Shown: positions 33,787 through 44,047, counted from the stretch's first letter. The stretch is 53,356 nt of DNA from Halobiforma nitratireducens JCM 10879 (GCF_000337895.1 NZ_AOMA01000124.1:1-53356), one strand, 5' to 3'. Program-made: numbers and translations. The notes: generated from the letters alone by a model not told the origin.

Positions 33787-35415
33787 ATGGACCTCCGGGA
33801 CGACCTCGCCACAGCAACACTCGAGACGCTCCCGATTACGGTCGCTGTCCTCGACGCCGAGGGGAAAATCCTGTTGACGAACCAGTCGTGGCGCGAGTTC
33901 AACCCCGAGGACGGCGACCACGTCGGCGTCGACTACGTTGCAACCGCGGAGATGGTCGAAGATGACGACGAACACGCCCGCCAGGCGGTCGAGGGGCTCG
34001 AGTCGGTTCTCGACGGGAATCGGGAGAGCTTCGAGCTAGAGTATCCCTGCCACACGCCCGACGAGAAACGGTGGTTCCTGATGCGAGCCTTCCGGTTTAC
34101 CGTCGACGACGACCCGCGGGTCTCGGTCGTCCACCTCGAGATCACGGACCGGAAACTGGCGGAGATCGACGCCGAGTCGGCCGCCGAGCGACTCCGCGAG
34201 GAACAGCGGATGCTCGAACACGTCCTCGAGCGAGTCGACGGGCTCGTCCAGGACGTCACCGACGCTGCGGTCGGGGCGGCCAGCCGCGACGAGATCGAAC
34301 GGCGAGTCTGTCGACGACTCGCCGAGACGGACCCTTACGTGCTCTCCTGGGTCGGCCGGGTCGACGTCACGACCCGCCGGGTCTCACCCCGCGAGTGGGC
34401 CGGCCGCGACGACGTTCCCCTCGAGGACGACGAACTCGTGCTCTCCTCCGACGAGACGCACCCGGCCGTACAGGCGCTCGACGAGGGGCAACCCCGCGTC
34501 GTGCAGGACGTTACGGCGTTCGATCACGCCGACCGTTGGTGGCCGACCGGCGCGGGAGAGCTGTTCCAGTCCGTCGCTGCGATCCCGCTCGAGTACGGCG
34601 ACGTCACCTACGGCGTCCTCGTGCTGTTCGCCGAGGAGGTCGACGCCTTCGATCAGCGGGAACTGCTCGTCCTCGAGTCGCTTGCCGGGACGGTGGCGAC
34701 GGCGATGAACGCGATCGAAGCCCGGCGCATGCTCACGACCGAGACGGTCGTCGAACTCGAGGCGGCGATCGAGGATTCCTCGCTGTTCGTGACGGCGCTT
34801 GCCAACCGGATCGGTGCGACGGTGACATACCGCGGGCTGACCTACGACCGTGACGGCACTGCACTGACGGTCTTCTACGTGAACGAAACCGGCGGCGTCG
34901 CGGACGTTGCGGACGATCTCGAGGGAGTCGAGGACGCGTCAGTCCTCTCGGAGTACGAGGAAGGAACGCTGCTCGAGCTGGCGCTGTCGGACGGAATCGT
35001 CGCTGCCCTCGCCGATCACGGTGGCGTGATCCAGCGGTTCGACGCGACACCGGAGGATCGGGTCGGCGACCTCGTGTTGCAGTTGCCAAACGGACAGTCC
35101 GCACGGTCGGTGTACGACCTGCTCGAGGAACGTTACGATCGGGCGGAGCTCATCAGCTACCACGAGTCGGATCGGCCGACGCGAACGCTGCGGGACGTGG
35201 CTGCGGAACTGGACTCGAAACTGACCGACCGACAGGAGATGGCGCTTCGCAAGTCCTTCTACGCCGACTACTTCGAGTGGCCCCGTGGCGTCTCCGGGGA
35301 GGAGCTGGCCGAATCGATGGACGTGTCCCGATCGACGTTCCACCAGCATCTCCGGGCCGCACAGCGAAAACTGCTCGAGGAACTCTTTGCCGTCGACCCC
35401 ACTAGTGAGGGCTAG
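33787..35415 (+). CDS. Bacterio-opsin activator (Bat)-like transcription regulator
   Basis: This is a 542-residue multidomain regulator: PAS domain (about 8-125; LPITVAVLDAEGKILLTNQSW), linker helix, GAF domain (about 160-310; FDQRELLVLESLAGTVATA), bacterio-opsin-activator-specific domain (about 315-475), and C-terminal HTH_10 (LTDRQEMALRKSFYADYFEW; EELAESMDVSRSTFHQHLRA). In Halobacterium, Bat is an oxygen/light-responsive activator of bop and crtB1. Here crtB starts 52 nt downstream, and a bop-UAS-like motif overlaps the bat 3' end, so direct control of crtB is likely. A ttattg box about 27 nt before the ATG at 33787 supports a leaderless start. Confidence 0.9.
   Translation: MDLRDDLATATLETLPITVAVLDAEGKILLTNQSWREFNPEDGDHVGVDYVATAEMVEDDDEHARQAVEGLESVLDGNRESFELEYPCHTPDEKRWFLMRAFRFTVDDDPRVSVVHLEITDRKLAEIDAESAAERLREEQRMLEHVLERVDGLVQDVTDAAVGAASRDEIERRVCRRLAETDPYVLSWVGRVDVTTRRVSPREWAGRDDVPLEDDELVLSSDETHPAVQALDEGQPRVVQDVTAFDHADRWWPTGAGELFQSVAAIPLEYGDVTYGVLVLFAEEVDAFDQRELLVLESLAGTVATAMNAIEARRMLTTETVVELEAAIEDSSLFVTALANRIGATVTYRGLTYDRDGTALTVFYVNETGGVADVADDLEGVEDASVLSEYEEGTLLELALSDGIVAALADHGGVIQRFDATPEDRVGDLVLQLPNGQSARSVYDLLEERYDRAELISYHESDRPTRTLRDVAAELDSKLTDRQEMALRKSFYADYFEWPRGVSGEELAESMDVSRSTFHQHLRAAQRKLLEELFAVDPTSEG
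35396..35410 (+). promoter_or_regulatory. Bat-type upstream activating sequence (UAS) before crtB
   Basis: ACCCCACTAGTGAGG matches the published bop UAS consensus, ACCcnactagTTnGG as I recall it, at all but one defined position (G for the second T). It overlaps the last codons of the Bat-like gene and lies 8 nt upstream of the crtB TATA box, the same arrangement as in bop. Binding by Bat is inferred. Confidence 0.65.
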
Positions 35416-35418
35416 GCC

Positions 35419-35427
35419 TTTTATATA
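35419..35427 (+). promoter_or_regulatory. crtB: TATA box for crtB
   Basis: TTTTATATA is centred 45 nt before the crtB ATG, predicting a transcript start near 35448-35450 and a short leader of about 20 nt. It is one of the strongest TATA boxes in the window. Confidence 0.7.
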
Positions 35428-35467
35428 CTCTTGTCGTATCTAGAACATCACGCGGTGGCCGGGTTAA

Positions 35468-36436
35468 ATGAGAGAGGACCACATCGAGAGAGGCAAGGCG
35501 ATACAGAAGCGAACCGGGAAAACGTTCTACCTCGCGACGAGGTTCCTCCCGGAGCGCGTTCGCCACGCGACCCACGTTCTGTACGCGTTCTTCCGAATCG
35601 CGGACGAGGTCGTCGACGACGCGAAGGGTGTACCGCCGGCACAGCAGCGCGACGAACTCGAGACGCTGCGTGCCCAGGCGCTGGGCGAACAGCCGGCTGA
35701 GGACCCGGTACTCGAGGCGTTTTGCGAACTCCGGGAGCGACACGACATCGCCGACAAGGAACTCGAGGAGTTCGTGGACGCGATGGTGACGGACATCGAC
35801 AAAGACCGGTACGAGACCTACGCCGAACTGGAGTCGTACATGCGCGGGTCGGCGGCCGCGGTCGGCGTGATGATGACCGCGATCATGGACCTCGAGCCGG
35901 AGCTCGAGGAGGCGGCACTTCCCCACGCCATCAAGCTCGGTGAAGCGTTCCAGTTGACGAACTTCCTGCGTGACGTCCGGGAGGACATCGTCGAACGGGA
36001 CCGGATTTACCTGCCACAGGAGACGCTCCGCGAACACGATGTCTCCGAGACGGAACTCGAGAACTTCGAGTACTCCGATCGGTTCGCCGCGGCGATGAAA
36101 GCCGAACTCGAGCGTGCCGAGGAGCTGTACCGCGAGGGGGTCGCAGGGATTCGCTATCTCCCCGCGGACTGTCAGCTACCGGTGTTGCTCGCCGCAGTGT
36201 TGTACGCCGAGCATCACTCGCTCATCCGCGCTCGAAACTACGACGTACTGTCGTCCGAGCCGTCCCTCTCGACGGGCCGCAAACTGTGGTGTCTCGCGAA
36301 GACGCGCTGGCACTGGCACTGGAACCGCGACCCGGAAGCCGTGTTCCAGCGCGTTTCGGCGGTTCCGACCGCAGACCCAGGGACCGAGCCGGACCTTCAC
36401 GGCCACGAACCGGGCGACGGCGTGCCGACGCGGTAG
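35468..36436 (+). CDS. crtB: Phytoene synthase
   Basis: This 322-residue trans-isoprenyl-diphosphate synthase condenses two geranylgeranyl diphosphates to phytoene, the first committed step to bacterioruberin and, through lycopene, retinal. Both Mg-binding aspartate motifs are present: DEVVD (46-50) and DVRED (169-173), followed by RDRIYLP. The C-terminus has YAEHHSLIRARNYDVL. It is preceded by bat and a UAS/TATA pair, and converges with bioD, 45 nt between stops. Its length fits the family. Confidence 0.95.
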   Translation: MREDHIERGKAIQKRTGKTFYLATRFLPERVRHATHVLYAFFRIADEVVDDAKGVPPAQQRDELETLRAQALGEQPAEDPVLEAFCELRERHDIADKELEEFVDAMVTDIDKDRYETYAELESYMRGSAAAVGVMMTAIMDLEPELEEAALPHAIKLGEAFQLTNFLRDVREDIVERDRIYLPQETLREHDVSETELENFEYSDRFAAAMKAELERAEELYREGVAGIRYLPADCQLPVLLAAVLYAEHHSLIRARNYDVLSSEPSLSTGRKLWCLAKTRWHWHWNRDPEAVFQRVSAVPTADPGTEPDLHGHEPGDGVPTR

Positions 36437-36481
36437 GCGACGGACCGTCGGGTTTCGTGTCTCCGGTCGAGACGCCGGCCG

Positions 36482-37173
36482 CTACTCGAGAGCGACCGGC
36501 AGCATCGACGACGGAACGTTCTGCCGGACGCCGTCGACGACTGCCCCGCCATCGTCGACCTCGAGCGGCGGGACGGTCGCGACTCGTGTGGCCGTCATTC
36601 GCTCGAGTTCCGTGGGGTTCGTCCGCTCGGCCAGCGTCTCCCCTTCGTATTCGTTGAGAACGATCCCGGCGACGGACAGCCCCCGATTCTCGAGTGCAGC
36701 CACGGTTAGCGCGGTGTGGTTCAGTGTTCCGAGCCCGGAACGGGCGACGACGATGGCGGGAAAGCCGAGGTCGGCAGCGAGGTCGAGCACTTCGTAGCCG
36801 TCGGCGAGTGGGACTCGAACGCCGCCGATTCCTTCGACGATCGTGACCGTCTCGTCAGCGGCCAGCGAGCGACAGCCAGCCACGATGTCGTCGTAGGAGA
36901 GCGATTCATCCGCTATCGAGGCCGCGACGCGGGGTGCAAGCGGTGGTTCCAGTCGCCGGAGACACGTCGACGCAGTTGGCTCCTCACAGACGTCGGCAAC
37001 CGTCCCTGCGTCGTCGTCTTCGGGTGCACCGGTCTGTGCCGGTTTGATAGCGTGAGCAGCGACCCCTTCGCTTCGGAGCCAGCCGGTCAGGCCGGCGGTG
37101 ACGACGGTCTTGCCGACGCCGGTTCCGGTTCCAGCGACGAAGACGCCGGTCCCGGGATCGACGGGATCGGTCA

Positions 37174-37174
<1 letters not shown>
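36482..37174 (-). CDS. bioD: Dethiobiotin synthetase
   Basis: This is a 230-residue P-loop enzyme (GTGTGVGKT at 15-23) with IKPAQTGAPEDDD, APRVAASIAD, IVEGIGGVRVPLADGYE and ARSGLGTLNHTALT, the standard BioD blocks. It closes the ureido ring of DAPA with CO2 and ATP. The start at 37174 overlaps the bioF stop by one base (TGATG), giving translational coupling at the end of the bioB-bioU-bioF-bioD operon. Confidence 0.94.
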
Positions 37175-38385
<1,211 letters not shown>

Positions 38386-38397
38386 GGTCTCTCGGAG

Positions 38398-39483
38398 TCA
38401 AAACCGCGGCATCAGTTCTGCGGGGCCGTAGACGCCGTCGTCGCCGACGCGGTGGCGCATTACGCCCGCTTTCATGTAGCCCAGCGCGGGACCGTTTACG
38501 TTGGCCGCCATGCTCGTGTCGTCGTCGAGTTGGAACGTGTTGGTCGCCGTCTCACCGTCGAACGTCGTCCCGGTCACGCTGACGGTCGTCGTGGTCGGTT
38601 TCTCGTCCGAGCGGACGTCGAGAATGCCGCCGACGGAGACATCGTCGGCGTCACAGATTCCCGCCCGTTCCAGCAGAACGTCGTCGGCGTGTTCCATGTC
38701 GTGAAACTCCAGGACGCCGTCGTGTTCCTCGACGAGGTCCTCGATTTCGTCTTTGCTGAGCGACCGGGCAGTTTCGACATCGTAGCCGTCGAGGTGAGCG
38801 ATGTCCTCGCGGACGGTCCCGCGGTTGTCCTCGTAGCCGGACTTGAGACCGACACCCCACCAGATGTCGACCTCCTGTACCTCGACGAACGACTGAGCGG
38901 CAAGCGCCGCTGCGCCCGTCAGGAACCCCGGCGTCGCACCGGCACCACAGACGAACGTGATCCCGGCGTCCTCGAAGGTCTCCGCGCGCTCGTCGAGCAT
39001 GTCGATGACCCGCGAGCGCTTGAGCACGTCCACGAGCACGCCGGCGTAGCCAGCGTCGACGAACCGATCGGCGATGCGGGGGATGAAATCGTGCTCGAGG
39101 TTCGGCAACGCGATAAGGACGGCGTCGATCGGCTCCGACTCCGCGATCACGTCGTCGATCGGCGTATCGGTCGGCTCCCCCTGCTCGGAGGCGACGACGC
39201 CCGCTCCGTCGCCGGTCTGTTTGACGCCGCCTCCCGTCCCGCTTGCCTCGACGCCGCCGTCGGTCGCCGCGTCCGGTCCCGCAGTGTCGCCGCGGCCGTC
39301 GCCCGCGACGTTCCCCTCCGTTGCCGCGAGCAGCTCGTCGACGTCGAGTCCGTCGTGATCGACGGCGATTCCGTTCCGGTCACAGGCCGCGACCGGGACG
39401 AGCCCGTCCGCGTGCTGGCTAACCTCGAGCGTTCGTCGGCCGATACCACCGGTTCCCAGTACCGCAAAGGTGATCTCCGTCAT
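38398..39483 (-). CDS. BioU-like oxidoreductase (probable KAPA-to-DAPA step)
   Basis: This is a 361-residue NAD(P)-binding protein of the saccharopine-dehydrogenase-like class: VLGTGGIGRRTLE (8-20), IDAVLIALPNLEHDF, YAGVLVDVLKRSRVIDML (146-163), and GATPGFLTGAAALAAQ. It sits between bioB and bioF in a tight operon that lacks bioA. In cyanobacteria BioU, a protein of this class, uses the side-chain amine of its own lysine to make the diamine. A haloarchaeal BioU has, as I recall, also been studied. Lys155 in VLKRS is a candidate but unaligned. Residues 56-108 are a Gly/Asp/Ala-rich insertion, probably disordered. Confidence 0.75.
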   Translation of the reverse strand: MTEITFAVLGTGGIGRRTLEVSQHADGLVPVAACDRNGIAVDHDGLDVDELLAATEGNVAGDGRGDTAGPDAATDGGVEASGTGGGVKQTGDGAGVVASEQGEPTDTPIDDVIAESEPIDAVLIALPNLEHDFIPRIADRFVDAGYAGVLVDVLKRSRVIDMLDERAETFEDAGITFVCGAGATPGFLTGAAALAAQSFVEVQEVDIWWGVGLKSGYEDNRGTVREDIAHLDGYDVETARSLSKDEIEDLVEEHDGVLEFHDMEHADDVLLERAGICDADDVSVGGILDVRSDEKPTTTTVSVTGTTFDGETATNTFQLDDDTSMAANVNGPALGYMKAGVMRHRVGDDGVYGPAELMPRF

Positions 39484-39489
39484 GCTGTC

Positions 39490-40620
39490 TCAGTCGGTTC
39501 GGTCGGTTGCTGCGTTCGGTTCCGCGGCTGCGTCGATGTCGGCTCCGTCACGGTCGCGAACGGGTCCGTCGGCTCGCGTACGTACCGCATCGGGATCGAA
39601 CTCGTTTGCGTCCATGTTCGGGCGCATGCCGGCGCGTTCGATGATCTCGAGGTCCTCGTCCGGCGACTGGCCGCCCGTCGTGAGGTAGTCGCCGGTGAGG
39701 AGGCCGTCGGCACCGGCTTCCAGCGGCAGGTGTTGTTCGTCGGGCTCGAGGTTCGCCTCTCGCCCGCCGGTCAGGCGAACTCTCGCGGTCGGGTGAAGCA
39801 GTCGATAGACCGCGACCGTCTTGACGATCTCTGCCGTCGATATATCCGCCGAGCCGCCGAGTCGCTCGGCAAGCGGCGTTCCCGGAACGGGGTTGAGCAC
39901 GTTCACGGGAAGCGACGAAATCCCGATCTCCTGCAACGCGATGGCCGCTTCGACGCGGTCGGTCGGCGTCTCACCCATCCCGAGGATGACGCCCGCACAG
40001 AGGTCCATACCTGCGTTCTTGGCGATTTCGAGCGTCTTCACCCGGTCCTCGAAGCTGTGGGTATCGACGATCTCCGGGAAAAATCGCGGCGAGGTTTCGA
40101 CGTTGTGATTGTAGTGATTGATCCCCTCCTCGGCGAGGGTTTCGGCCTCGTCTTCGGTCAGAATGCCAAGCGACGCGTCGATCTCGACGTCGGTTTCGTC
40201 CCGTACCAGGCGAATCGCCCGGATGACGTCTCGCCACTCCTCGGGACGGTTCTCCTTGGAGACGCCTTTCTCTGCGACGACGATGCCGAACCGCTGGGCA
40301 CCGTCCCGTTCGGCGCGTTTTGCGGCCTCGAGAATCTCCTCGGGCTCGAGGAAGTCGTGGGTGTCGATACCCGTATCGAAGTGGACGGACTGGGCACAGA
40401 ACCCACAGTCCTCGGCGCAGTTACCGGCTTTCGCGTTGACGATCGAACAGGCATCGACCGTCCCGTCGCCGAACTGTGCCCGGACGTAGTCCGCCGCCGC
40501 GGCGAGTTCGTCGACCGGCTGGGCGATCAGCGCCAGTCCGTCGGTTCGATCGAGCGACTCGCCGTCGAGCACGCGCGTCACCGCCTCGTCGATCACTCGG
40601 TTCGCTGTCTCGTAAACCAC
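39490..40620 (-). CDS. bioB: Biotin synthase (radical SAM)
   Basis: This is a 376-residue radical SAM enzyme with the CxxxCxxC iron-sulfur motif at Cys68, Cys72, Cys75 (NCAEDCGFC). VVAEKGVSKEN, YNHNVETSPRFFPEI and GVILGMGETPTDRVE follow. It inserts sulfur into dethiobiotin. The C-terminal 40 residues are a haloarchaeal acidic extension. It starts with GTG at 40620; an AATTAACA box lies about 28 nt upstream, so the transcript is leaderless, and a BirA-type operator covers the start. First gene of the biotin operon, 6 nt before bioU. Confidence 0.94.
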   Translation of the reverse strand: MVYETANRVIDEAVTRVLDGESLDRTDGLALIAQPVDELAAAADYVRAQFGDGTVDACSIVNAKAGNCAEDCGFCAQSVHFDTGIDTHDFLEPEEILEAAKRAERDGAQRFGIVVAEKGVSKENRPEEWRDVIRAIRLVRDETDVEIDASLGILTEDEAETLAEEGINHYNHNVETSPRFFPEIVDTHSFEDRVKTLEIAKNAGMDLCAGVILGMGETPTDRVEAAIALQEIGISSLPVNVLNPVPGTPLAERLGGSADISTAEIVKTVAVYRLLHPTARVRLTGGREANLEPDEQHLPLEAGADGLLTGDYLTTGGQSPDEDLEIIERAGMRPNMDANEFDPDAVRTRADGPVRDRDGADIDAAAEPNAATDRTD

Positions 40621-40640
40621 GATATCTATATCGGTTTACG
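40611..40640. promoter_or_regulatory. BirA-type biotin operator over the bioB start
   Basis: CGTAAACC (40611-40618), 14 bases, then GGTTTACG (40633-40640): a perfect 8-bp inverted repeat. Its core GTAAACC-N14-GGTTTAC equals the bacterial/archaeal BirA operator consensus (TTGTAAACC-N14/15-GGTTTACAA). It covers the predicted transcript start and first codons of bioB, a position suited to repression by a BirA with a DNA-binding domain when biotin is plentiful. Confidence 0.88.
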
Positions 40641-40718
40641 GCGTGTTAATTGTTACGTGCTAGACGGTCGTGTTGCGAAGAAAAGACGACGTAAGCGGAC
40701 GGCTGGCGGACGATGCCG

Positions 40719-41621
40719 TCAGTTTCGCGGCCCGCTCGAGGGGTCCGGATCGAACCGGGGAAGCGCCGTCAGCACCATCTCACGGTCGTATCGGTCGGTG
40801 CTGAACAGGCCGAGACAGAACAGCCCGGCGACCCCCGCGGCGAGCCAGTTCCCGTACAGGAGGTTGATCGACCCCCACAGCAACACGAAACTCACCAGAT
40901 CGTCCAGCATGAACTCACACTCGCGGACGCGCTCGAGCAGTCCCGATCGTTCGAACGCGAGATCGACGAGCGCGACGGCGACGGTCCCCGACAGCACCCA
41001 GCCGGCGTAGTTCGAGAGGGGGACCCCGTAGAACCCGCCGGACTCGAAGGCCCAGAAACCGATGGCGACGGCCGCCGGGTCGAGAACGACGTCGATGGCG
41101 ACGACGGCCGCAATCGCGACTGGGACCCTCACCAGGAGTCGGTCGCTCCAGTCACCAAGCACCAGCAGCGTCAGCAGGTAGGCGTTCAGCACCAGTGGGA
41201 TGAAAAACAGCGGAAGCGCGATCGGCACCTCCCCCAGCAGCATCGGCCCGAGCTGGATCGTGTACTCGAAGGCTCCGTAGGGCCAGTCCGTCCGGACGCC
41301 GACCATCTCGATCGCGTAGGTGTAGGCCGTCAGAACGCCGAGACAGCCCAGCGCCCACCAGCCGATCCGTGGGAGGACCCCGACGAGTAGCGGCGAACGC
41401 ATGACCGCCGTTCCAAACAGGATAAACAGGGGATTGTACGCGAGCGGCTCCGGGAGCCACCCCTCCGCGCTCGCGACCAGCGTCACCGCGCCGACGACCG
41501 GGAAGACGACGGCGATCGTGAACCGATGCTCCCGAATGAGCTCCTCGAGGCGTCGCTGAACGTCCTGTCTTCGACCGACTCGACTGCTGGATGCGTGCGT
41601 GTTCGAACTCGATCTATCCAT
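40719..41621 (-). CDS. cruF: Bisanhydrobacterioruberin hydratase
   Basis: This is a 300-residue polytopic membrane protein with about eight helices and the CruF/carotenoid-hydratase (DUF422-like) pattern: EMVGVRTDWPYGAFEYT (about residues 105-121), LGPMLLGEVPIALPLFF, and FYGVPLSNYAGW. It hydrates the end groups of the C50 carotenoid, the last step to bacterioruberin. The start overlaps the lyeJ stop by 8 bases, so it is the third gene of the crtD-lyeJ-cruF operon. Confidence 0.9.
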   Translation of the reverse strand: MDRSSSNTHASSSRVGRRQDVQRRLEELIREHRFTIAVVFPVVGAVTLVASAEGWLPEPLAYNPLFILFGTAVMRSPLLVGVLPRIGWWALGCLGVLTAYTYAIEMVGVRTDWPYGAFEYTIQLGPMLLGEVPIALPLFFIPLVLNAYLLTLLVLGDWSDRLLVRVPVAIAAVVAIDVVLDPAAVAIGFWAFESGGFYGVPLSNYAGWVLSGTVAVALVDLAFERSGLLERVRECEFMLDDLVSFVLLWGSINLLYGNWLAAGVAGLFCLGLFSTDRYDREMVLTALPRFDPDPSSGPRN

Positions 41622-42552
41622 AGATCATCCTCCAGAGACCGCCCATCGTCAGCGCGGCTCCGACGACGGTGTTGATCGCGGGGAACCACCAGTAGGCACG
41701 ATCGACGGCGACGCTCGAGCCCACGACGACCGCGATGAGCGCGGGGTACACGGCCATGGCGGCCCCGAGCCGGTAGTCGATCGCGCCGAAGGCGACGGCG
41801 CTTGCGAGCCAGCAGCCGCCACAGTAGGCGTACGTTCGGGACTCGCCGAGGACCGTCGCCGTCGTCTCGATACCTGCTGCACGGTCGGGTTCGATGTCCG
41901 GAATCGCCGAAAAGGTGTGCATTCCCATCGCCCACAGCCAGCCACCGAGGACGGCGAGTGCGGGTGGCTGGGTGCTAGCGACCGCGGCGTAGGCTGCCGC
42001 GCCGGGTTCGATGTAGAGTCCGTTCGACACCGAGTCGAGCACCGGCGTCGTCTTGAACCGGGCCGGCGGTGCGCTGTAGGCCGCTCCCAGAACGAGGAAG
42101 ACGACGATCCACGGCCAGGCGGCCGAGGGGACGACCGGCAGGAGAACCACCGGCAACAGGCCACAGACTGCGACGGCCGCGGGAACGTACCCCTGACCCT
42201 GGTATCTCGCCTCTTTCTCGTCTTTCTTCGGGTTCTCGCGGTCGATGTCCCGATCGTAGACATCGTTGATCCCGTAGAGGAAGACGTTCGCCGGGACGAG
42301 GAAGTACGCGAACAGGACGACTGCGGCGGGCGCAAACAGCTCCGGCCGACTCTCGGCGGCGTAAGCCACGCCGACCACGACGGGACCCGCGAGGTAGAGC
42401 CAGAACCGCGGCCGGGAGAGGACAAGCAGGTACCGCAGTCGCTCGAGGCGGCCGGCACCGCCGCTCGATCCGGGGTCGCTTGGTCGTCCCGTTCCGCCGT
42501 CGGAGCCGTCTCCGCCGTCCGCTCGCCGTGGCGCGTTCTCGCCCTCGTGCAT
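41614..42552 (-). CDS. lyeJ: UbiA-family lycopene elongase/1,2-hydratase
   Basis: This is a 312-residue UbiA prenyltransferase with about nine helices after a 36-residue Gly/Asp-rich N-terminus. Aspartate motifs are NDVYDRDID (96-104) and DIEPD (219-223). In haloarchaea this enzyme adds dimethylallyl units to lycopene, and in Halobacterium it is also reported to divert lycopene from retinal when bacterio-opsin is absent. It is placed between crtD (13 nt upstream) and cruF. Its operon position makes the lycopene role much more likely than a quinone or lipid role. Confidence 0.9.
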   Translation of the reverse strand: MHEGENAPRRADGGDGSDGGTGRPSDPGSSGGAGRLERLRYLLVLSRPRFWLYLAGPVVVGVAYAAESRPELFAPAAVVLFAYFLVPANVFLYGINDVYDRDIDRENPKKDEKEARYQGQGYVPAAVAVCGLLPVVLLPVVPSAAWPWIVVFLVLGAAYSAPPARFKTTPVLDSVSNGLYIEPGAAAYAAVASTQPPALAVLGGWLWAMGMHTFSAIPDIEPDRAAGIETTATVLGESRTYAYCGGCWLASAVAFGAIDYRLGAAMAVYPALIAVVVGSSVAVDRAYWWFPAINTVVGAALTMGGLWRMIYG

Positions 42553-42565
42553 ACTCCGCGTCCGG

Positions 42566-44047
42566 TCACCCGCGATCCTCGATCACGGTTTCCGCCGTGA
42601 GCTCGCCACTGATCAGACACATCGGAACGCCGATCCCGGGCGTCGTGTCGCCGCCGGCGAAGTAGAGCCCGTCGACCTCCTTCGAGCGGTGGGGCGGCCG
42701 GAACAGCGCCGTCTGTCGGAGCGTGTGGGCCAACCCGAGTGCCGTCCCCTGGTAACTGTTGTAGCGGCTGGCGAAATCCTCGACGGAGAACTGTTCCTCG
42801 ACGACGATCCGGTCGCGGAGATCGGTGCCCGTGTTCGCTGCGATATCGGCCAGGATTTCGTCCCGGTACCGGTCGCGGGTCTCGGGCGTGTCCTCGAGGC
42901 CGGGCGCGATCGGCACGAGCACGAACAGGTTACTGTGGCCTTCCGGGGCGACGTCGTCGTCGGTCTCCGAGGGGACACAGAGGTAGTAGGCTGGATCGTC
43001 GGGCCAGGCGGGCTCTTCGAAGATGCTGTCGAAGTGCTGGCCCCAGTTGGTCGGGAGAACGAGCGTGTGGTGGGCCAACTCGTCGACCTCGCCCTCGACC
43101 CCGAGATACAGCAGGAACGCGGAGGGTGCGTACGTTCTCGACTCCCAGTAGTTGGCATCGTAGCCGCGCTGTTCGGGTTTGAGGAGGTCCTGTTCTGCGT
43201 GGGCGTAATCGGTGTTGCTGACGACGAGATCGGGCCGGAGCGGCCCGTCGGGGGTCTCGACGAGGAACGCGCCCTCGCGACCCTTGATCGCCGTCGCGGG
43301 CCGATCAGTGTCGTACTCGACGCCCAGTTCCCGTCCGAGTTCGACGATCCCGTCGACGACGCTTCCCATGCCACCTTCGGGGTACCAGACGCCGAGGTTG
43401 AAATCGACGTGGCTCATCAGGTTGTACAGGGCCGGCGTGTTGTTCGGCGAACCGCCGAGAAACACCAGCGTGTACTGCATGATCTGCTGGAGTTTCGGGT
43501 GTTCGAAGTAGTTCTCGACGTGATCTTGCATCGAGCCCAGCAAGGAGAGACCCCGTGCCTGCCGGGCGACGTCGAGGTCGACGTAGTCCCGGAGCCGCGA
43601 GCGATCCTCGTAGACGAAATGTTCCATCCCGACCTCGTAGTTCTCCTTTGATTTCTCGAGGTAGCGTTCGAGCGTTTCGCCAGCACCGTCCTCGTACTCC
43701 TCGAAGACTTCCTTCGTACGCTCTAGGTCCGGCGTCACGTCGACTCGATCCCCGTCCTTGAAGAAAATCCGGTAGTGGGGATCGAGGTGGGTGAGTTCGT
43801 AGTAGTCGGACGGCGTCCGATCGAACTGTCCGAAGAAGCGTTCGAAGACGTCGGGCATCAGGTACCACGAGGGACCCATATCGAACTCGAACCCGTCTTT
43901 CTCGAGGCGACTCGCTCGTCCGCCCAGCTGCTCGTTCTTCTCGATGAGGCGCACTTCCGCGCCCGCGTCGGCGAGGTAACAGGCGGTCGACAGACCCCCG
44001 ATCCCTCCGCCGACGACCACGACAGACTCACCGGCCAACGGTTGCAT
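42566..44047 (-). CDS. crtD: Carotenoid 3,4-desaturase (CrtI/CrtD family)
   Basis: This is a 493-residue FAD-dependent desaturase. VVGGGIGGLSTACYLADAG (12-30) is the dinucleotide motif, EKNEQLGGRASRLEKDGFEFD follows, then MGPSWYLMPDVFERFF, and the C-terminal GLYFAGGDTTPGIGVPMCL closes the FAD site. As first gene of crtD-lyeJ-cruF it most likely desaturates the C45/C50 intermediates. A separate CrtI for phytoene desaturation is not in the window; a phytoene-desaturase role cannot be excluded from sequence alone. The ATG at 44047 lies behind an AT-rich promoter. Confidence 0.9.
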   Translation of the reverse strand: MQPLAGESVVVVGGGIGGLSTACYLADAGAEVRLIEKNEQLGGRASRLEKDGFEFDMGPSWYLMPDVFERFFGQFDRTPSDYYELTHLDPHYRIFFKDGDRVDVTPDLERTKEVFEEYEDGAGETLERYLEKSKENYEVGMEHFVYEDRSRLRDYVDLDVARQARGLSLLGSMQDHVENYFEHPKLQQIMQYTLVFLGGSPNNTPALYNLMSHVDFNLGVWYPEGGMGSVVDGIVELGRELGVEYDTDRPATAIKGREGAFLVETPDGPLRPDLVVSNTDYAHAEQDLLKPEQRGYDANYWESRTYAPSAFLLYLGVEGEVDELAHHTLVLPTNWGQHFDSIFEEPAWPDDPAYYLCVPSETDDDVAPEGHSNLFVLVPIAPGLEDTPETRDRYRDEILADIAANTGTDLRDRIVVEEQFSVEDFASRYNSYQGTALGLAHTLRQTALFRPPHRSKEVDGLYFAGGDTTPGIGVPMCLISGELTAETVIEDRG

